From contig JAWQFJ010001218.1 in the NCBI GenBank assembly GCA_034096865.1, forward strand, positions 98,772 to 162,771: a DNA stretch of 64,000 nucleotides, written 5' to 3'. The DNA comes from Theodoxus fluviatilis. Its lineage: Eukaryota > Mollusca > Gastropoda > Cycloneritida > Neritidae. The position numbers and the translations under genes were made by a program. Shown here in pieces: positions 1-11,260 of the stretch (position 1 is the first letter of the stretch; each line of letters opens with the position of its first letter). Below the pieces are notes generated by a model, which was not told where the DNA came from, searched no databases, and worked only from the letters and a program-made list of their open reading frames with translations.

Positions 1-1245
1 GCTGCTTCCTATGCGGCTGGTGGGAGGAAAGATGTGCGTCCCTGTACTGCCATGCCCAATACAGAGCAGAGCTCCCCTAGTATGTCTCCATCCTAGTGGT
101 AGCATCTTGAGTGGAATCCCTGGAAATGCCAGTTTCTTTGTTATCCACTTTAGTGGAGAGCGTGTTAGCTTGCTTTACCAGTCGGTGGGTTTTCCTTGGT
201 AGTGAAGCTCTGTGTTGTTTTTCTTAGCTTTCACTCTCTGTGTGTACTTATTTCAAGAAGTGATGCTGAATATTCTGTTGGCGTTTTTGCATCTCTAAAG
301 CAGTTGTTGGTGTTCCATGAACAACGTTTCACTGGGAAAGACTTGAATCCGGGCAGCATGCACCTTGTCGGTGGGCTCTGATATTATTGTCAAGATTTAC
401 GTCATAACAACCTTGGTACAGTTTGACACTTGGATTAAAAAGAAAGTTTTAGATACAGATGCCTTTGCATGTTTTAACCCAAATAAATGGCAAGTTAACA
501 CCAATCTGTAGCATTTGAAATGAAAATGAGGCTCTATTGTAGACAGGCAATGCTGTTGATCAACCAATCGGATGCTTTCTTCTAAACTGTCATGGCACGT
601 GTGACCCGTTTTTAAAGTCCTATCTACTATCTAATCCCAGTTAAAAGCTTTTGCTTTGTTCTTCCTTTAGTAGTTCTGCCTTCATCCCTCTTCTCTGCAT
701 CACTCCAACAGACTGAGCTCTGTGCTGACCAGTAGCCATGAAAATGATAAAAATGTTCCGAAGGTGGACAAGTGCAAATTGGCTGCTTTCAGATAATGAT
801 GCTGTCCATTGCTGAGTTTGCAAATAGCAGTCAACTGCTCACAACCATGCAGACACGGACTTGACAGCCCAGTGGCTTGCTGACTTAGAGACTGACCTGA
901 CTGACCTTACTGACTCACAGGGACAGAGCCAAAAACTGGTTAGTATGCCTTCTACATCTCTTCCTTCTGAAGGCTCTTGGGGAAAAGTCTTTCTACGTTC
1001 TATGTGCACGTCCCACCAGGGTTTGCTGGTTTTTAGGGAGTTGTGATGCTAGTGGGAGTGATAAAGTCAGGACTATGTTGATGCTTCTTGAAATGGTTTC
1101 CTTTGTTGGAGGAGGATGCATCTCCTCAGAAATGTCTCATGCTTACATCTCATTTTGGATGTTGTATTTCTGATGCTGTGGGAGTTTGTCCTCTGTCACA
1201 GGACGAGTCTACATTGGTTTGCTTTAAAATGTTCAGTATTCTCCT
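1..1245. other. No gene recognised
   Basis: Only short open frames without splice-consistent or family-like coding content were seen on either strand. It could be intron or 3' flank of a gene outside the window. Confidence 0.4.
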
Positions 1246-1483
1246 GGGGCCGTATGCAAGAAAAAAGAATAGAGTAATTTATTCCGGAATAGAGGTATTC
1301 AAGAATAAAGTGCCAGTGATTTGTATGCAGGAAAACTGAATAGCTCTATTCTGGCCTTATTTCTACGAATAACCAGCCAGAATAGAGCTATTCAGTTTTC
1401 CTGCATACAAATCACTGGCACTTTATTCTTGAATACCTCTATTCCGGAATAAATTACTCTTCTTTTTTCTTGCATACGGCCCC
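1246..1483. mobile_element. Palindromic MITE-like foldback element
   Basis: The 238-bp segment is an almost perfect inverted repeat. It begins GGGGCCGTATGCAAG and ends with the reverse complement. The arms of about 110 bp meet around GGCCTTATTTCTACG at 1352-1366, so the whole element can fold into one hairpin. No coding capacity. The flanks (CCT left, TGG right) give no clear target duplication. Confidence 0.8.
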
Positions 1484-3609
1484 TGGTTGTAGATGCCTCC
1501 AAGCCTCCTTCCTGTGTTCATTTGTAACCTCTCCTTGCTGCAGTCTGTATGCACTTCAGCTATGCCATGTGACTGTTCTGTCACAACCCAGTCATCTGAC
1601 ATAGTCTATGAAATATTATTCATACACACACTGCATACACTCCTACAAACTGTGAAACAATGTGTGTGCTGTTGGTATGCTAATGTCATATATCATATTT
1701 TTATGGCTGCATTAGCAAATACGGAGGTGGGGGAGGAAAGTGTAGTGCATATAAACTGCACTTGCCCGTTGAAATATCATTAGCATATTTTTGTATTGTG
1801 TATCATTCAAGATACTTTGTGATGTATTGATTCAATGCCTACATACTAGAAAATATTTAATCCTTGATTTTGCTCTTTGCAATCAGTCATGCAATCACAT
1901 TGTGTTGAAGTTTTGCAAGCTTTTTATGTTCAAGATGAAACTTGCAACTTGTGGAAGGCAGGCAACATCTGCTATTAAATTCTTGTCAAGGCGTTCACGA
2001 CTCATTTTAAAATAAACATGTTCTTGAAATGATCCCACTGCATTTGTTCAATGTTGACTTTCTACTGCTTACATGATTGTAGGTTTTTTCCTGGAAAGTA
2101 CTTGCACAGGTAAGCAAGTCTCACCTGCTGTGCACATGAAGATCCTTGCCTGCTCTTGAGACGTGATGACAAAATTATTGGTGTATGCATCTGTACTTGC
2201 TTTAATGAGTCGTGATTACCTGTGTGTAGGTTGGAGCATGCATACTTAATGCAGGGGCTGGCTACTGCAGTGTATGAGATGGGTTTCTTTCTCGACGTGC
2301 AGCTCCAGCACTAAACTTGCTGTGGCCTCAGCCCTGGAAGACTGTCGAACTGCTGCAACAAGTGTTGTGCTTGGCAAATAAAAAACCAGCCAAGCCTGGT
2401 TTCCACCTTGTGATCTAAGAACAGGGAGTTGAGACAACTGCAAAGCAAGAAATGTTTTACCTTTCCCTTCAAAGACTCTTGGTTCATCCATCCTGAAATA
2501 GGAAATGATTTGCCAGGTGTGCTTAAGTTGCAGAGTAAAAACGGTGGGGGGTTTTTCACGAGTTAAATGAGATCTGGACATCTTGGATAACAGCTCCAAG
2601 AGTGCTGTTGCTGCCTCACCCTCTCTTTGAGGCAAACTTGTCCCGGTTCTTAGCCCACCGACTGTGTTGCATTTTTGCAGACAAATGGAGTTCTACCATG
2701 CAGTCTGTCCTGATACAAAGACTTTGTACCCAATTAGGAAGTGTGCAGTTGTCAGAGGAAGTAGAGGGTTTCAACAACCGGAACAGTATGATTCAAGCAA
2801 TATGCACACACATGTGCATACAGGCATGTGTGTGTGTGCACACATAAGTGTGCACACACACACACCCTGAGAAAGTGAGCAGAGCACTAAACTTTTAAAG
2901 GGAGAAACAAACAACTGAGGAGTTGCAGCTGTCGAGGAAGACTATGCTGCGATACAGCTTGAGTTGCAATTGAATTGGCTCAGTTCAAGAGTCATTCTAG
3001 TGAAAGCCCCGTTCCTTGGTTTGGTTTGCAAGGAGTGCAGTGGACCCAACAGGCCTGGAGTGTTCAGTCGTGGGTTTCTGTTGGAACTCTCGCTGCTCTT
3101 GATGTCCCGTTTGACTTGAGTTGAAGGGGCTGTACTTTTGTAACTTATGCACACATGCTTTTTAAAAATAATACTCTGCTTGAAAGCTGATTTCACCGTT
3201 CTTTGCAAGTTGCTTGGATTAAGTGTGTAATTTTTTAGAGAGAGAAGAACATTTTCTCAGAGAAATTTGTCTACATGATAATTTTGTGTAGGTATGGTCT
3301 CATCAAAGTTTGCTGATGTATAGTTGCTTATACTTTGTTATAGTCTTGCCATTTCACTGATCTCATTATACTTACCAAAAGTCATTAGCATTGTCAGACA
3401 ATGCCAGTCAAGGTTGGGTGAGGATGTTCTGTGGCAGGGTCTGTCACCTGTTTCCAGCAAGGACTGGGCACCATGTCCCATGAGGTCGGTAGGGTCACGA
3501 GGGAGCTGCAGAGGCTGGCCGAATCTGCGTCCCTGTGGATCCCAGGGAAGGTCAGGTTGACTGACCAATGATCTGATGCCCCCAGTGGCCAGACTGGCTG
3601 CTTGGGGCT
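1484..3609. other. No gene recognised
   Basis: Mostly AT-rich sequence without family-like coding content. Contains a short palindromic TG/CA patch at about 2805-2870. Confidence 0.4.
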
Positions 3610-3939
3610 GCCCCTGGCTGAGCTACTGGAGCAGGCCCCTGGCTGAGCTACTGGAGCCGGCCCCTGGCTGAGCTACTGGAGCAGGCCCCTGGCTGAGCTA
3701 GTGGAACAGGCCCCTGGCTGAGCTACTGGAGCAGGCCCCTGGCTGAGCTACTGGAGCAGGTCCCCTGGCTGAGCTACTGGAGCAGGCCCCTGGCTGAGCT
3801 ACTGGAGCAGGCCCCTGGCTGAGCTACTGGAGCAGGTCCCTGGCTGAGCTACTGGAGCTGGCCCCTGGCTGAGCTACTGGAGCAGGCCCCTGGCTGAGCT
3901 TCTGGAGCTGGCCCCTGGCTGAGCTACTGGAACAGGCCC
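3610..3939. repeat. 25-bp minisatellite, about 13 copies
   Basis: Tandem unit GCCCCTGGCTGAGCTACTGG plus AGCAG, with point variants (AGCTG, AACAG, an extra T). Units are adjacent with no spacers, so this is not a CRISPR array. Frames through it give repeating peptides, but nothing suggests translation. Confidence 0.9.
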
Positions 3940-4821
3940 CAAACGCTCCGCAGACAGGGGTTCCAGCTTTTTGGGGGTGGGGGGAGCCATCGAGCGGCTC
4001 CAGCCATGTATAGTTCTGTAGAATAGTTTGCTTTTTTGTTTGATTTTCAACTTCATGTAAGCTTTTCTTTGTGATATTCATCAAAATAGATTACCCGTTT
4101 TCATCTATTATCCCAAAAATTGCTCTGGACCATATTTGCAAACAGCTGTATTAGTTATGACTTCTTTTGTTCTTGGCTGTAGTTTTCTGCTGCATTTGCA
4201 TTCTGTTACTGGGGCCAGCCTTATAAATAGCTTTCTGTATATTCATTGTAATATGCTAAACTTGCTATACATATCATTTCTCATAAATGATAGCAGACTT
4301 TAATAATCATGATGCCAACTGCAATGTTTACTGCCTTTTTTGTGCTTTGTAATCGGTTTGGTTGATCTTTGATGTAAATAATTGTTCGTTATATGCATCT
4401 AGATCTTCTGTAAGAAAAGTTTGGATTCATAAGCAATTTTTTCTTGTGATAGGCCAGAGTTGGACGAGAGTGCTGAACAGAAAAGTTAAACTATGCATTG
4501 AACTATGTCAGTTCAACCTTTTGCCAGCTTTTGGAGTTCAACTCGGGTAGCCAGGGAGAGAGTTACGAATATACACCAGTTCCTGCCAGCCTACCCACCA
4601 GTGCTCTCCCCTCTTGCATGAGTACACGGTCAGCCCCTCAGCCTCTACTCGCTTGTTGAAACCATGTCTTTTGACAGGCGGAGATGGGCGAGCATGCTTT
4701 GGGGTTGGACGATGTGTGAGGCACAGTGTCGTGGTTCTATCCCTGGGACAGAGGAATCTGGGTTTATTTAAATTGGGAGAGAGGAATCAGTCAGGTGAAA
4801 TGCTCATCCGTACTGAAGTAA
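3940..4821. other. No gene recognised
   Basis: AT-rich non-coding sequence. The inspected frames show no conserved protein signature. Confidence 0.4.
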
Positions 4822-5011
4822 TCCCTCTGTGGGATGGGGATCAGAATAGACCCACCGTGTCTCATTACGCGATTCGTGAGTGGATTACATAGGGACATCA
4901 GGACTTGATTTTCGCTTAACTCTAAACTGGTCTTGAGATTTTCATGCTTACTGGCCTTGCATAGCCTACCCAGGCTGATAGGCAGTAAAACTCCATCCAT
5001 CCATCCAAAAC
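4822..5011 (+). mobile_element. SINE-like element, copy 1
   Basis: Diverged member of the family found also at 8.5, 10.1, 18.2, 18.3, 23.3, 37.4 and 40.2 kb. Shared blocks in order: GACCCACCGTGTCTC, ACGCGATTCGT, ATAGGGACATC, TTTTCATGCTTACTGGCCTT, GGCTGATAGG, then an (ATCC)n tail. An 11-bp imperfect duplication TACTGAARTAA flanks it at 4811-4821 and 5012-5022. Confidence 0.75.
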
Positions 5012-7926
5012 TACTGAAATAAGTTCCCCCAAGTACTTTTTTAACCTGCAGTTTTTCAGGGAAAGTTCTGCTTGATAATTTCTTTAAAATGACATGGATT
5101 TGGTCTTAGTTCACTTATGAGTACTTCTGGTATAGAGTTTGTTGTATTTTGTTGGATAGTTAGAGGGGTAAAGGCCAAAGGAAAGGATGAATGTTTCGTC
5201 CTTGAAATGGGGTGGGAGGGATTTTTATATATAGCCCTGACAGCCCAAACAACCCTACTCTGATGCCAGGGCAAGGGTTGATACACAGTAGCCAGAGCTG
5301 ACCTGATAACAGCCCCTTTCCGATTTGGCTGCCACAGGTGTTTTCAGTGGATCTTCAAGTCTTGTTGACTGAAAATTGACCAACATGCTTCACCTGTGTA
5401 TCGACTTGGTTTCATGTAATGTTCTCCTGCTTCTGATGCATGTTCTCATACAATGAGATTAAGCCAAGGTGGGTCGAGAAAGAAACTTGGACCTTGTGAA
5501 CACTTGGAGGGTTGGAATGGATGTATTTTTTCTTCTGCAGCATGGCTTGTTCTCATTCCATCCGCCCATCGTCTCAGCCTTGAAAACACCTTTGTAGGAA
5601 CTGATGAGCACTGTTTGCGTAGACCTGCATGTTTTCTCTGCTGGACATTGACATTCATCAGCAATGCCTACACTGTATTCTTATGTAAGGTCTTTGATTT
5701 GTCAGTTAAAAGCAGAGGAAGCAAAGAGGGAAAAGTATGAAAGAAGGAGGAGTAGACATTGCTTATGGCTGTCCATCTTGACATGTACATGTACATGTTA
5801 ATTGCATTGTTGACGTTTGTTATCATGGCTGCCCAATAAAGCAGTTCAGTGTGCAAGTTTGGGGTTGTGTTCCATTTCTGTTTTGTCAGCTTAACAGATG
5901 AGATGCATCGTGATAGCATGTAATCGCTCAAACATTCATTTTTGTAAATACTTCTTTTATCTTGCAACTCTGGTATGTAACCATTTCATGCAAAAATCCT
6001 TTTAAACCTACAAGATGAGAAGATTAAAGAATCCTGTGTTGAACTTTGATCTCAATTTTAAGGTTAGAATACCCTTTTGAATTAAGTATCAACATAAAAA
6101 TGCCCACACACACCAACAACAAAAGTTTCTATTTCTCCTGATCCCCTTGCTCATTCATTTTGCCCCTTTGAAAAAACAAAAACAAAAACCCCCTGCAAAA
6201 TAATGGTCATGATCATTTTCCGGCTTCGGTTGCTCCATAGCAAGATGATGCATCCCTGTTTTTGTGAGCAATGACTCACCCTCTGTGGCCGAGCAAATGG
6301 AGCATTTGACCTGCACTCGCTGGCAGCTGATGGGTGCAGTGTTTGAAGCTGCACAGATCCTAGAGTTGCATCCTTGGGCAAGGTGCTTCACCCACACTGC
6401 CTCTCCTCCCGAGGAATAAAACCAGTCGCAGGGCTTTGAATTTTCCTCAGTGGAAAGTGTTTACAAATCAGTACCACTGGCCTTCATGTGGTTCTCACTT
6501 CCTCCAAGCTGTCGCACGGAATTGAATAATTCTGCAACTTGGAGTTACACCACAACTGGCAGAAGACAAATCAGGAGCAATTGTTTTGTTATGAATTGAT
6601 GCAACTGCCTTGAAAACGGGCAGCTGAACATGTTGACACATTGCTACATGACTGTCAAAAGTGAGACAGTTTCTGTACTTGCATGCTCTTTCTGCCTATC
6701 TGACTCCAATACAATGCTGTCCAAAGCATTTTTGATCTCCTAAAACAGTGTCAAAGTATGTAAAACTGCTATGAAACAAACCTTCACACAACAAGATGTA
6801 ACAGAATGGGAAAGAAAAATCAAAATATGTCCAGGTACACAATCAAACAAATGTCAATGTTTTACATACAAAATGTGTTCTGTAAACACGTCATTATCTT
6901 AATAAAAAATTCTTAGAGAGCTACAGACCAGGAACTTATGCAGAAAGGCAATGCAGGGACTTTATCCAGAATTTAATTGTTTAATTGTAACCTTGGTAAT
7001 TGTAACCTTGGTATTTGTACCCTCGGTATTGTAACCCACAGATTGTGCTTGAAAAAAAAAGTGGCCACATAATAATAAAAGTGCACTATTTAACATTCAT
7101 ATGTATACACACTTCGTCCTTTCAAATGCTATCAATTCTGTTTGATTTTAACTAGTTTTTTGCTTCCTTCACAAAGTAGCTGAATGACAAAAAAAGCACT
7201 GATTATGATGGAAGATGAAGTGAGAAAAATTAACAGTTTTGATTGCTAATTAGTTGATGTTTAAGGCAACAAAGCAAGAACAAACTTATGTTATAATCAC
7301 ATATGAAACACTTTTGAGTGATTATGCATTAAGCAGTACAGGTAGATTACAAACGTTTCAAAACAGACATTACAATTTGTGAGTTATGTAGTAACACATA
7401 TGGTATGAGTGATTAATTCAAATTTTACACATGACAAATAAATAGACTATCACACATGATACAGCATCTGGTAGAGTCAAAGCATGCTTGATCTCATAAT
7501 TTCTACATTGCTCGGTTTAGGCAAAGCTTGTTGGTCAAGTTAGTCAGAGTAAAGATGGACCATAGTTAGCTTTCTTTGCTATTTAGAGAAATAATTTATT
7601 TTTATTTTTATTTTACAGTTGTTAGTAATGCATTTTTGCTTTGAGTCTGAGCTATATTAATCAACAAAAATAACAGTGAGCTACAGGCAATTGCTATGAG
7701 CATTTGAAAACAAATAATCCTAGCACACTTTGGATCATGTGGAAGCTTTGAATATTGCTATCCATTTACAAATCATTTACGAATCTACATCTGATCATCT
7801 TTGAATACGTTTTTATTTGAGTGAACGTTTTTTTCCCCAGCTTCAGTCCTGAGTACACACGTTTGTAATATGACAATACACAAATACACGCAACATTTAT
7901 CCACATGTGTATTAATTTATATTTTT
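5012..7926. other. No gene recognised
   Basis: AT-rich, with scattered AATAAA-like hexamers and short tandem phrases such as the GTAACCTTGGTA repeats near 6988-7025. It lies downstream of the minus-strand TerD-like gene, so the part just below 7927 may be its 3' UTR. Confidence 0.35.
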
Positions 7927-9744
7927 CTATGGCTGAGGGGCTTGTAGTAGGTAGCATTTCTCTCCAGAGTGGATGACGTCCCAACCCTGGCCAGAAGGCT
8001 TTCGTTTCACACAGGACATGACCCCTGCCTGTCTGTCAATTCGATCCACAAAGGCTGTGTCACAGAGTGCCGTTTTGGGGTTGGCTGCATCAAAGAAGCA
8101 GACAGTCATCTTGGGCAAAGGTGAGATGTCAGGAGCCAGGAAGGCGCTGAAGGTGAAGACCTGTGTCACCTCTGCAGGTAGCTTCTTCAGGAAGACAAGT
8201 GAGGATGTGGACCCCCTGCTTGTCCTTGTCATCCATCATATCTCCGTAGTGGACAATGGCCTCGTGATACTTCAGGCTGACCTTGTGCTGGGCCTGGAGG
8301 TAGTCGTGGGCCTCAAGGAAGTCTGGTCCCTTGAACGGCAGGCAGGTGGCATCCAGGCAGTCCTTGCCCAATGCGGGGGAGCCCCAGGACAGAGTAAACA
8401 CGACACGCTCCATCTTGTCAGGCAATGCGTACAGTCTTATCATGAGGTGAATGTTGCTGCCAGGTTGTACCCAAAGTCTTCAAGGGCATGTGGCTCACCA
8501 TCCTCTCCAAAATTCTGCAACAGTCCCCCTGTGGATTTGGGGTAAGAATTGACCCATCCCATCTCCCTGCGCAATTCGTTAGAGGCGAATAACTAGGGAC
8601 ACCGTGACTTGATTTGCGTTTACTCCAAGCTGTTCTAGTTATTTTCGTGCTTAATGGCCTTATGTAGCCTACAAAGGCTGATAGGCCGTAAAACATTACC
8701 CATCCATCCATCCATCCATCCATCCATTCTGCAACAGAGGCACGTGAAAAGCTCTAAAGTGACTGAAAATGTTGCGAGTTCTTCTTGCCATATCTCTTTT
8801 GAGCGCCTGTGCAAAATCGATGAGGTTTTCCGAGTCACATGGCTGAATGGTGAACTGATCAAGGAAGGCAGAAGTGTTTTTGCCCAATGCTTGCTGTCAT
8901 CAGTCAGGGTTAGGTTTGCTTATGAGCACCTGAGAGTGCCTGCAATTTGATTAGGATTCTCAATCTTAAGTCTTCATCTTGACAATTTGATAATCATGTC
9001 TCTTTTTCTTTGACCTACAGTGCAATTTTGTTTGCTTGCACAGTCGGTAATTTCAATGCCTTACTGCAAGTCTGCTAATCTCCTCCTTTACGTCCTGTAC
9101 ACTGATTTTGCCTCTAAGTTGTTTTTTTCTGCAGTCATGAACAGTTGTACCTTCCCAGCTTTGATTTCAAAAGCAAAATCCATTGTCATGCATCAAGACG
9201 ACAACTAAACTGGCATTTGCCTGCCTTCATCCTCTCTAGTCTTGGATGTGGGCAATGCGGAAAATTATGCGTTTATTCAGTTCAAATTATGTTTGATCAG
9301 TATGTCTCTTCAACTGACTTCATTCTCTGCATCATGACCACATGTATAGAAGCGATTTGTCCAATTAATTGTTGTGCGGGTCTTTGTTCTAAAATGAGTT
9401 GTTTTTTCATGCAAATATCTTGAGAAAGTGCTCTGCTTTGTAATTTCATACTTTTTCAGCTCTTTAGATTTTGTCTTAAGCATGGGCAGAGACATGTTTT
9501 TCTGTATTGGCAGTGTGACATTTTCTCCCGTCACAATGGTGACTGTAATGTCGCCAATGACGGGGCCAACTTTTCCGCTGTTAGAATGTCTCGGTGCTAT
9601 AGGTGGCGCTTCATTGACTTTGAAAAGCAGGGCCAGGGTTTGCTTCGTGATCTCCAGGCACCTCCTGTTGACTTTTCCCTCCATGTCGATGGCACCACTG
9701 CAGCTGGGGCATCGCTTGGTCAGTTCCACGTGACGCAGCATGTA
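7927..9744 (-). pseudogene. Broken TerD-like domain gene, 3' part
   Basis: On the minus strand, exons 9744-9452, 9128-9065 and one starting at 8893 join in frame through AG/GT borders (293 nt, 64 nt, then phase 0). They read CPSCSGAIDMEGK..., then KISVQDVKEEISRLA, then LDQFTIQPCDSENLIDFAQ. The last exon is split after HVPLLQN by a SINE at 8524-8725. Beyond it the frame shifts near 8455 and again near 8200. The downstream pieces contain CLDATCLPF, HYGDMMDDKDKQG and LPAEVTQVFTFSAF, spaced like the DLDAS, GD-rich and LP blocks of the TerD/tellurium-resistance (calcium-binding stress protein) fold. The stop is at 7927-7929. The SINE and two frameshifts imply a pseudogene, although the indels alone could be assembly errors. 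The TerD assignment is pattern recognition, not a search result. Exons upstream of 9744 were not found. Confidence 0.5.
8524..8725 (+). mobile_element. SINE-like element, copy 2, inside TerD-like exon
   Basis: Full-length member of the family with the 3' tail (ATCC)n. It is flanked by a perfect 12-bp duplication ATTCTGCAACAG at 8512-8523 and 8726-8737. Removing the insert and one duplicate restores a continuous reading frame across the host exon on the minus strand. Confidence 0.9.
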
Positions 9745-9748
9745 CTGA

Positions 9749-9756
9749 AGAGAGAG

Positions 9757-9815
<59 letters not shown>

Positions 9816-9862
9816 CAGAGAGAGACATACAGAGAGAGAGAGAGACAGAGAGAGAGAGAGAG
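9749..9862. repeat. (GA)n microsatellite
   Basis: GA dinucleotides with CAGAGA interruptions. On the minus strand this is a (CT)n run directly ahead of the CAG acceptor at 9745-9747, so it would act as the polypyrimidine tract of the TerD-like exon. Confidence 0.9.
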
Positions 9863-10077
9863 CATAAACACATATCTTAAATGCAGTGCAATCACAAACT
9901 CAAGAATCACACGCAGTCGAGAAATACAGGCTCAACAGACACATACTGTACGTGACTGTAAATAGGTAAAAAGTTGCTTAGTAAAACATGTTGCATAAAA
10001 CATGAGTGTACAACTCAGTGAGACAAAACATCCAATTGCTTGTACTACTCTGTCTGTAGGTCTCTCTGTCTCCTCCC

Positions 10078-10265
10078 TCTTTGGGTTGGGGGTAGAATTG
10101 ACCCACCGCGTCTCCCTACGCGATTCGTAAGAGCTAGGCGAATAACTATAGGGACATCGTGACCTGATTTGCGTTTACTCTACACCGTTCTAGTGATTTT
10201 CGTGCTTAATAGCCTTATATAACCTACTAAGGCTGACAGGCCGTAAAACGCTATCCATCCATCTA
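10078..10265 (+). mobile_element. SINE-like element, copy 3
   Basis: Starts GGGTTGGGGGTAGAATTGACC and carries the family blocks ACGCGATTCGTAAGAG, ATAACTATAGGGACATC, GGCTGACAGGCCGTAAAAC and an ATCC-type tail running into a (CT)n tract. No clean target duplication can be defined because of the flanking microsatellite. Confidence 0.8.
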
Positions 10266-10268
10266 TCA

Positions 10269-10314
<46 letters not shown>

Positions 10315-10323
10315 CTCTCTCCC

Positions 10324-10354
<31 letters not shown>

Positions 10355-10356
10355 AA
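10266..10356. repeat. Compound (CT)n-C20-(AC)n microsatellite
   Basis: (CT)n followed by an uninterrupted C run of about 20 and then (AC)n. It directly abuts the Gypsy LTR, which may explain why no target duplication is visible there. Confidence 0.9.
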
Positions 10357-10359
10357 AAC

Positions 10360-10569
10360 TGTTCAAGATAGACAAGTGGACGAACTGACGACTTTCACAC
10401 ATTAGGACATACCACTGTAGATTCCCATTTCAACATTTATTCTTCTGATAAATGCAAGTCACGTCCATGTTACAACATGCTGAGTCAAAGACTGAAAATG
10501 ACGTAATTAGGAGGGACAATGAGGAACAGTCATGAAGGGGTTGTCTCTCTTAGATTACATTCCCAAACA
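10360..10569 (-). repeat. 3' LTR of Gypsy element
   Basis: 210 bp, identical by eye to 15318-15527. On the plus strand it begins TGTTCAAGATAGAC and ends CATTCCCAAACA, giving TG...CA termini. Confidence 0.95.
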
Positions 10570-10581
10570 TCTCCCTTTTTT
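10570..10581 (-). other. Polypurine tract
   Basis: On the minus strand AAAAAAGGGAGA lies immediately upstream of the 3' LTR, within a longer A-rich stretch extending to about 10606. This is the expected plus-strand priming site. Confidence 0.75.
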
Positions 10582-10608
10582 CTTTTTTCTTTTTCTTTTT
10601 TTTTTTCG

Positions 10609-10815
10609 AAAACATGTATCTGGAGAACTGTCCTGGCACTGTTGACGAATAAATGTAGTTCCAGGTACTGTTTTGTATTTGTCTCAAACAGTTAGTAGTA
10701 GTACTAACTGTCTGAGACAAAAACACAAAACATGTATCTGGAGAACTGTCCTGGCACTGTTGACGAATAAATGTAGTTCCAGGTACTGTTTTGTATCCCT
10801 GTCTCAAACAGCCAG
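10609..10815 (-). repeat. Duplicated about 85-bp motif at 118-bp spacing, Gypsy 3' region
   Basis: A segment starting CATGTATCTGGAGAACTGTC and ending at TGTCTCAAACAG occurs twice (CATG at 10613 and 10731) between the gag-pol stop and the polypurine tract. The spacer contains a small palindrome around AGTAGTACTAACT. Confidence 0.8.
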
Positions 10816-11260
10816 TACCACTACTACTACAACAAATAAAACACTTTGAAGAACTCAACATTTCAGTGAGACTCTTTTAACCAAATTAACGTAATAAATT
10901 TCCTGAAAGGTCGACTTCTTCCAATTACTGTTTAGGAAGAAATTTGTCAGTCACAAACCCAAAAGTCCCTCCATTATAAACTGATTTTCTCTTTAGAATG
11001 AAAATTTTAGAATAAACAGACTTTAATTTATATCTACAATCCTCTCGCTCCCAAGTCAAATAATTATCACTACCAGTGAATTAGTAACCCAACTTGACGG
11101 CTATAAAATCCAACACATATAAAGTAATCCATGGAAAATTTGTAATCCAATCCAGCACACTCGTGGAATAATACTGGAGTATGTGCACACAATGCTATAT
11201 TCACCACAGCACCCACATTCACACGCACATAAGTCATAAGGCGGAGAAACCTCAACGCCT

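Noticed and set aside
3610..3939. Possible CRISPR-like array
   Set aside because: Units are contiguous with no unique spacers, and the DNA is eukaryotic; it is a minisatellite. The same holds for 42048-42465.
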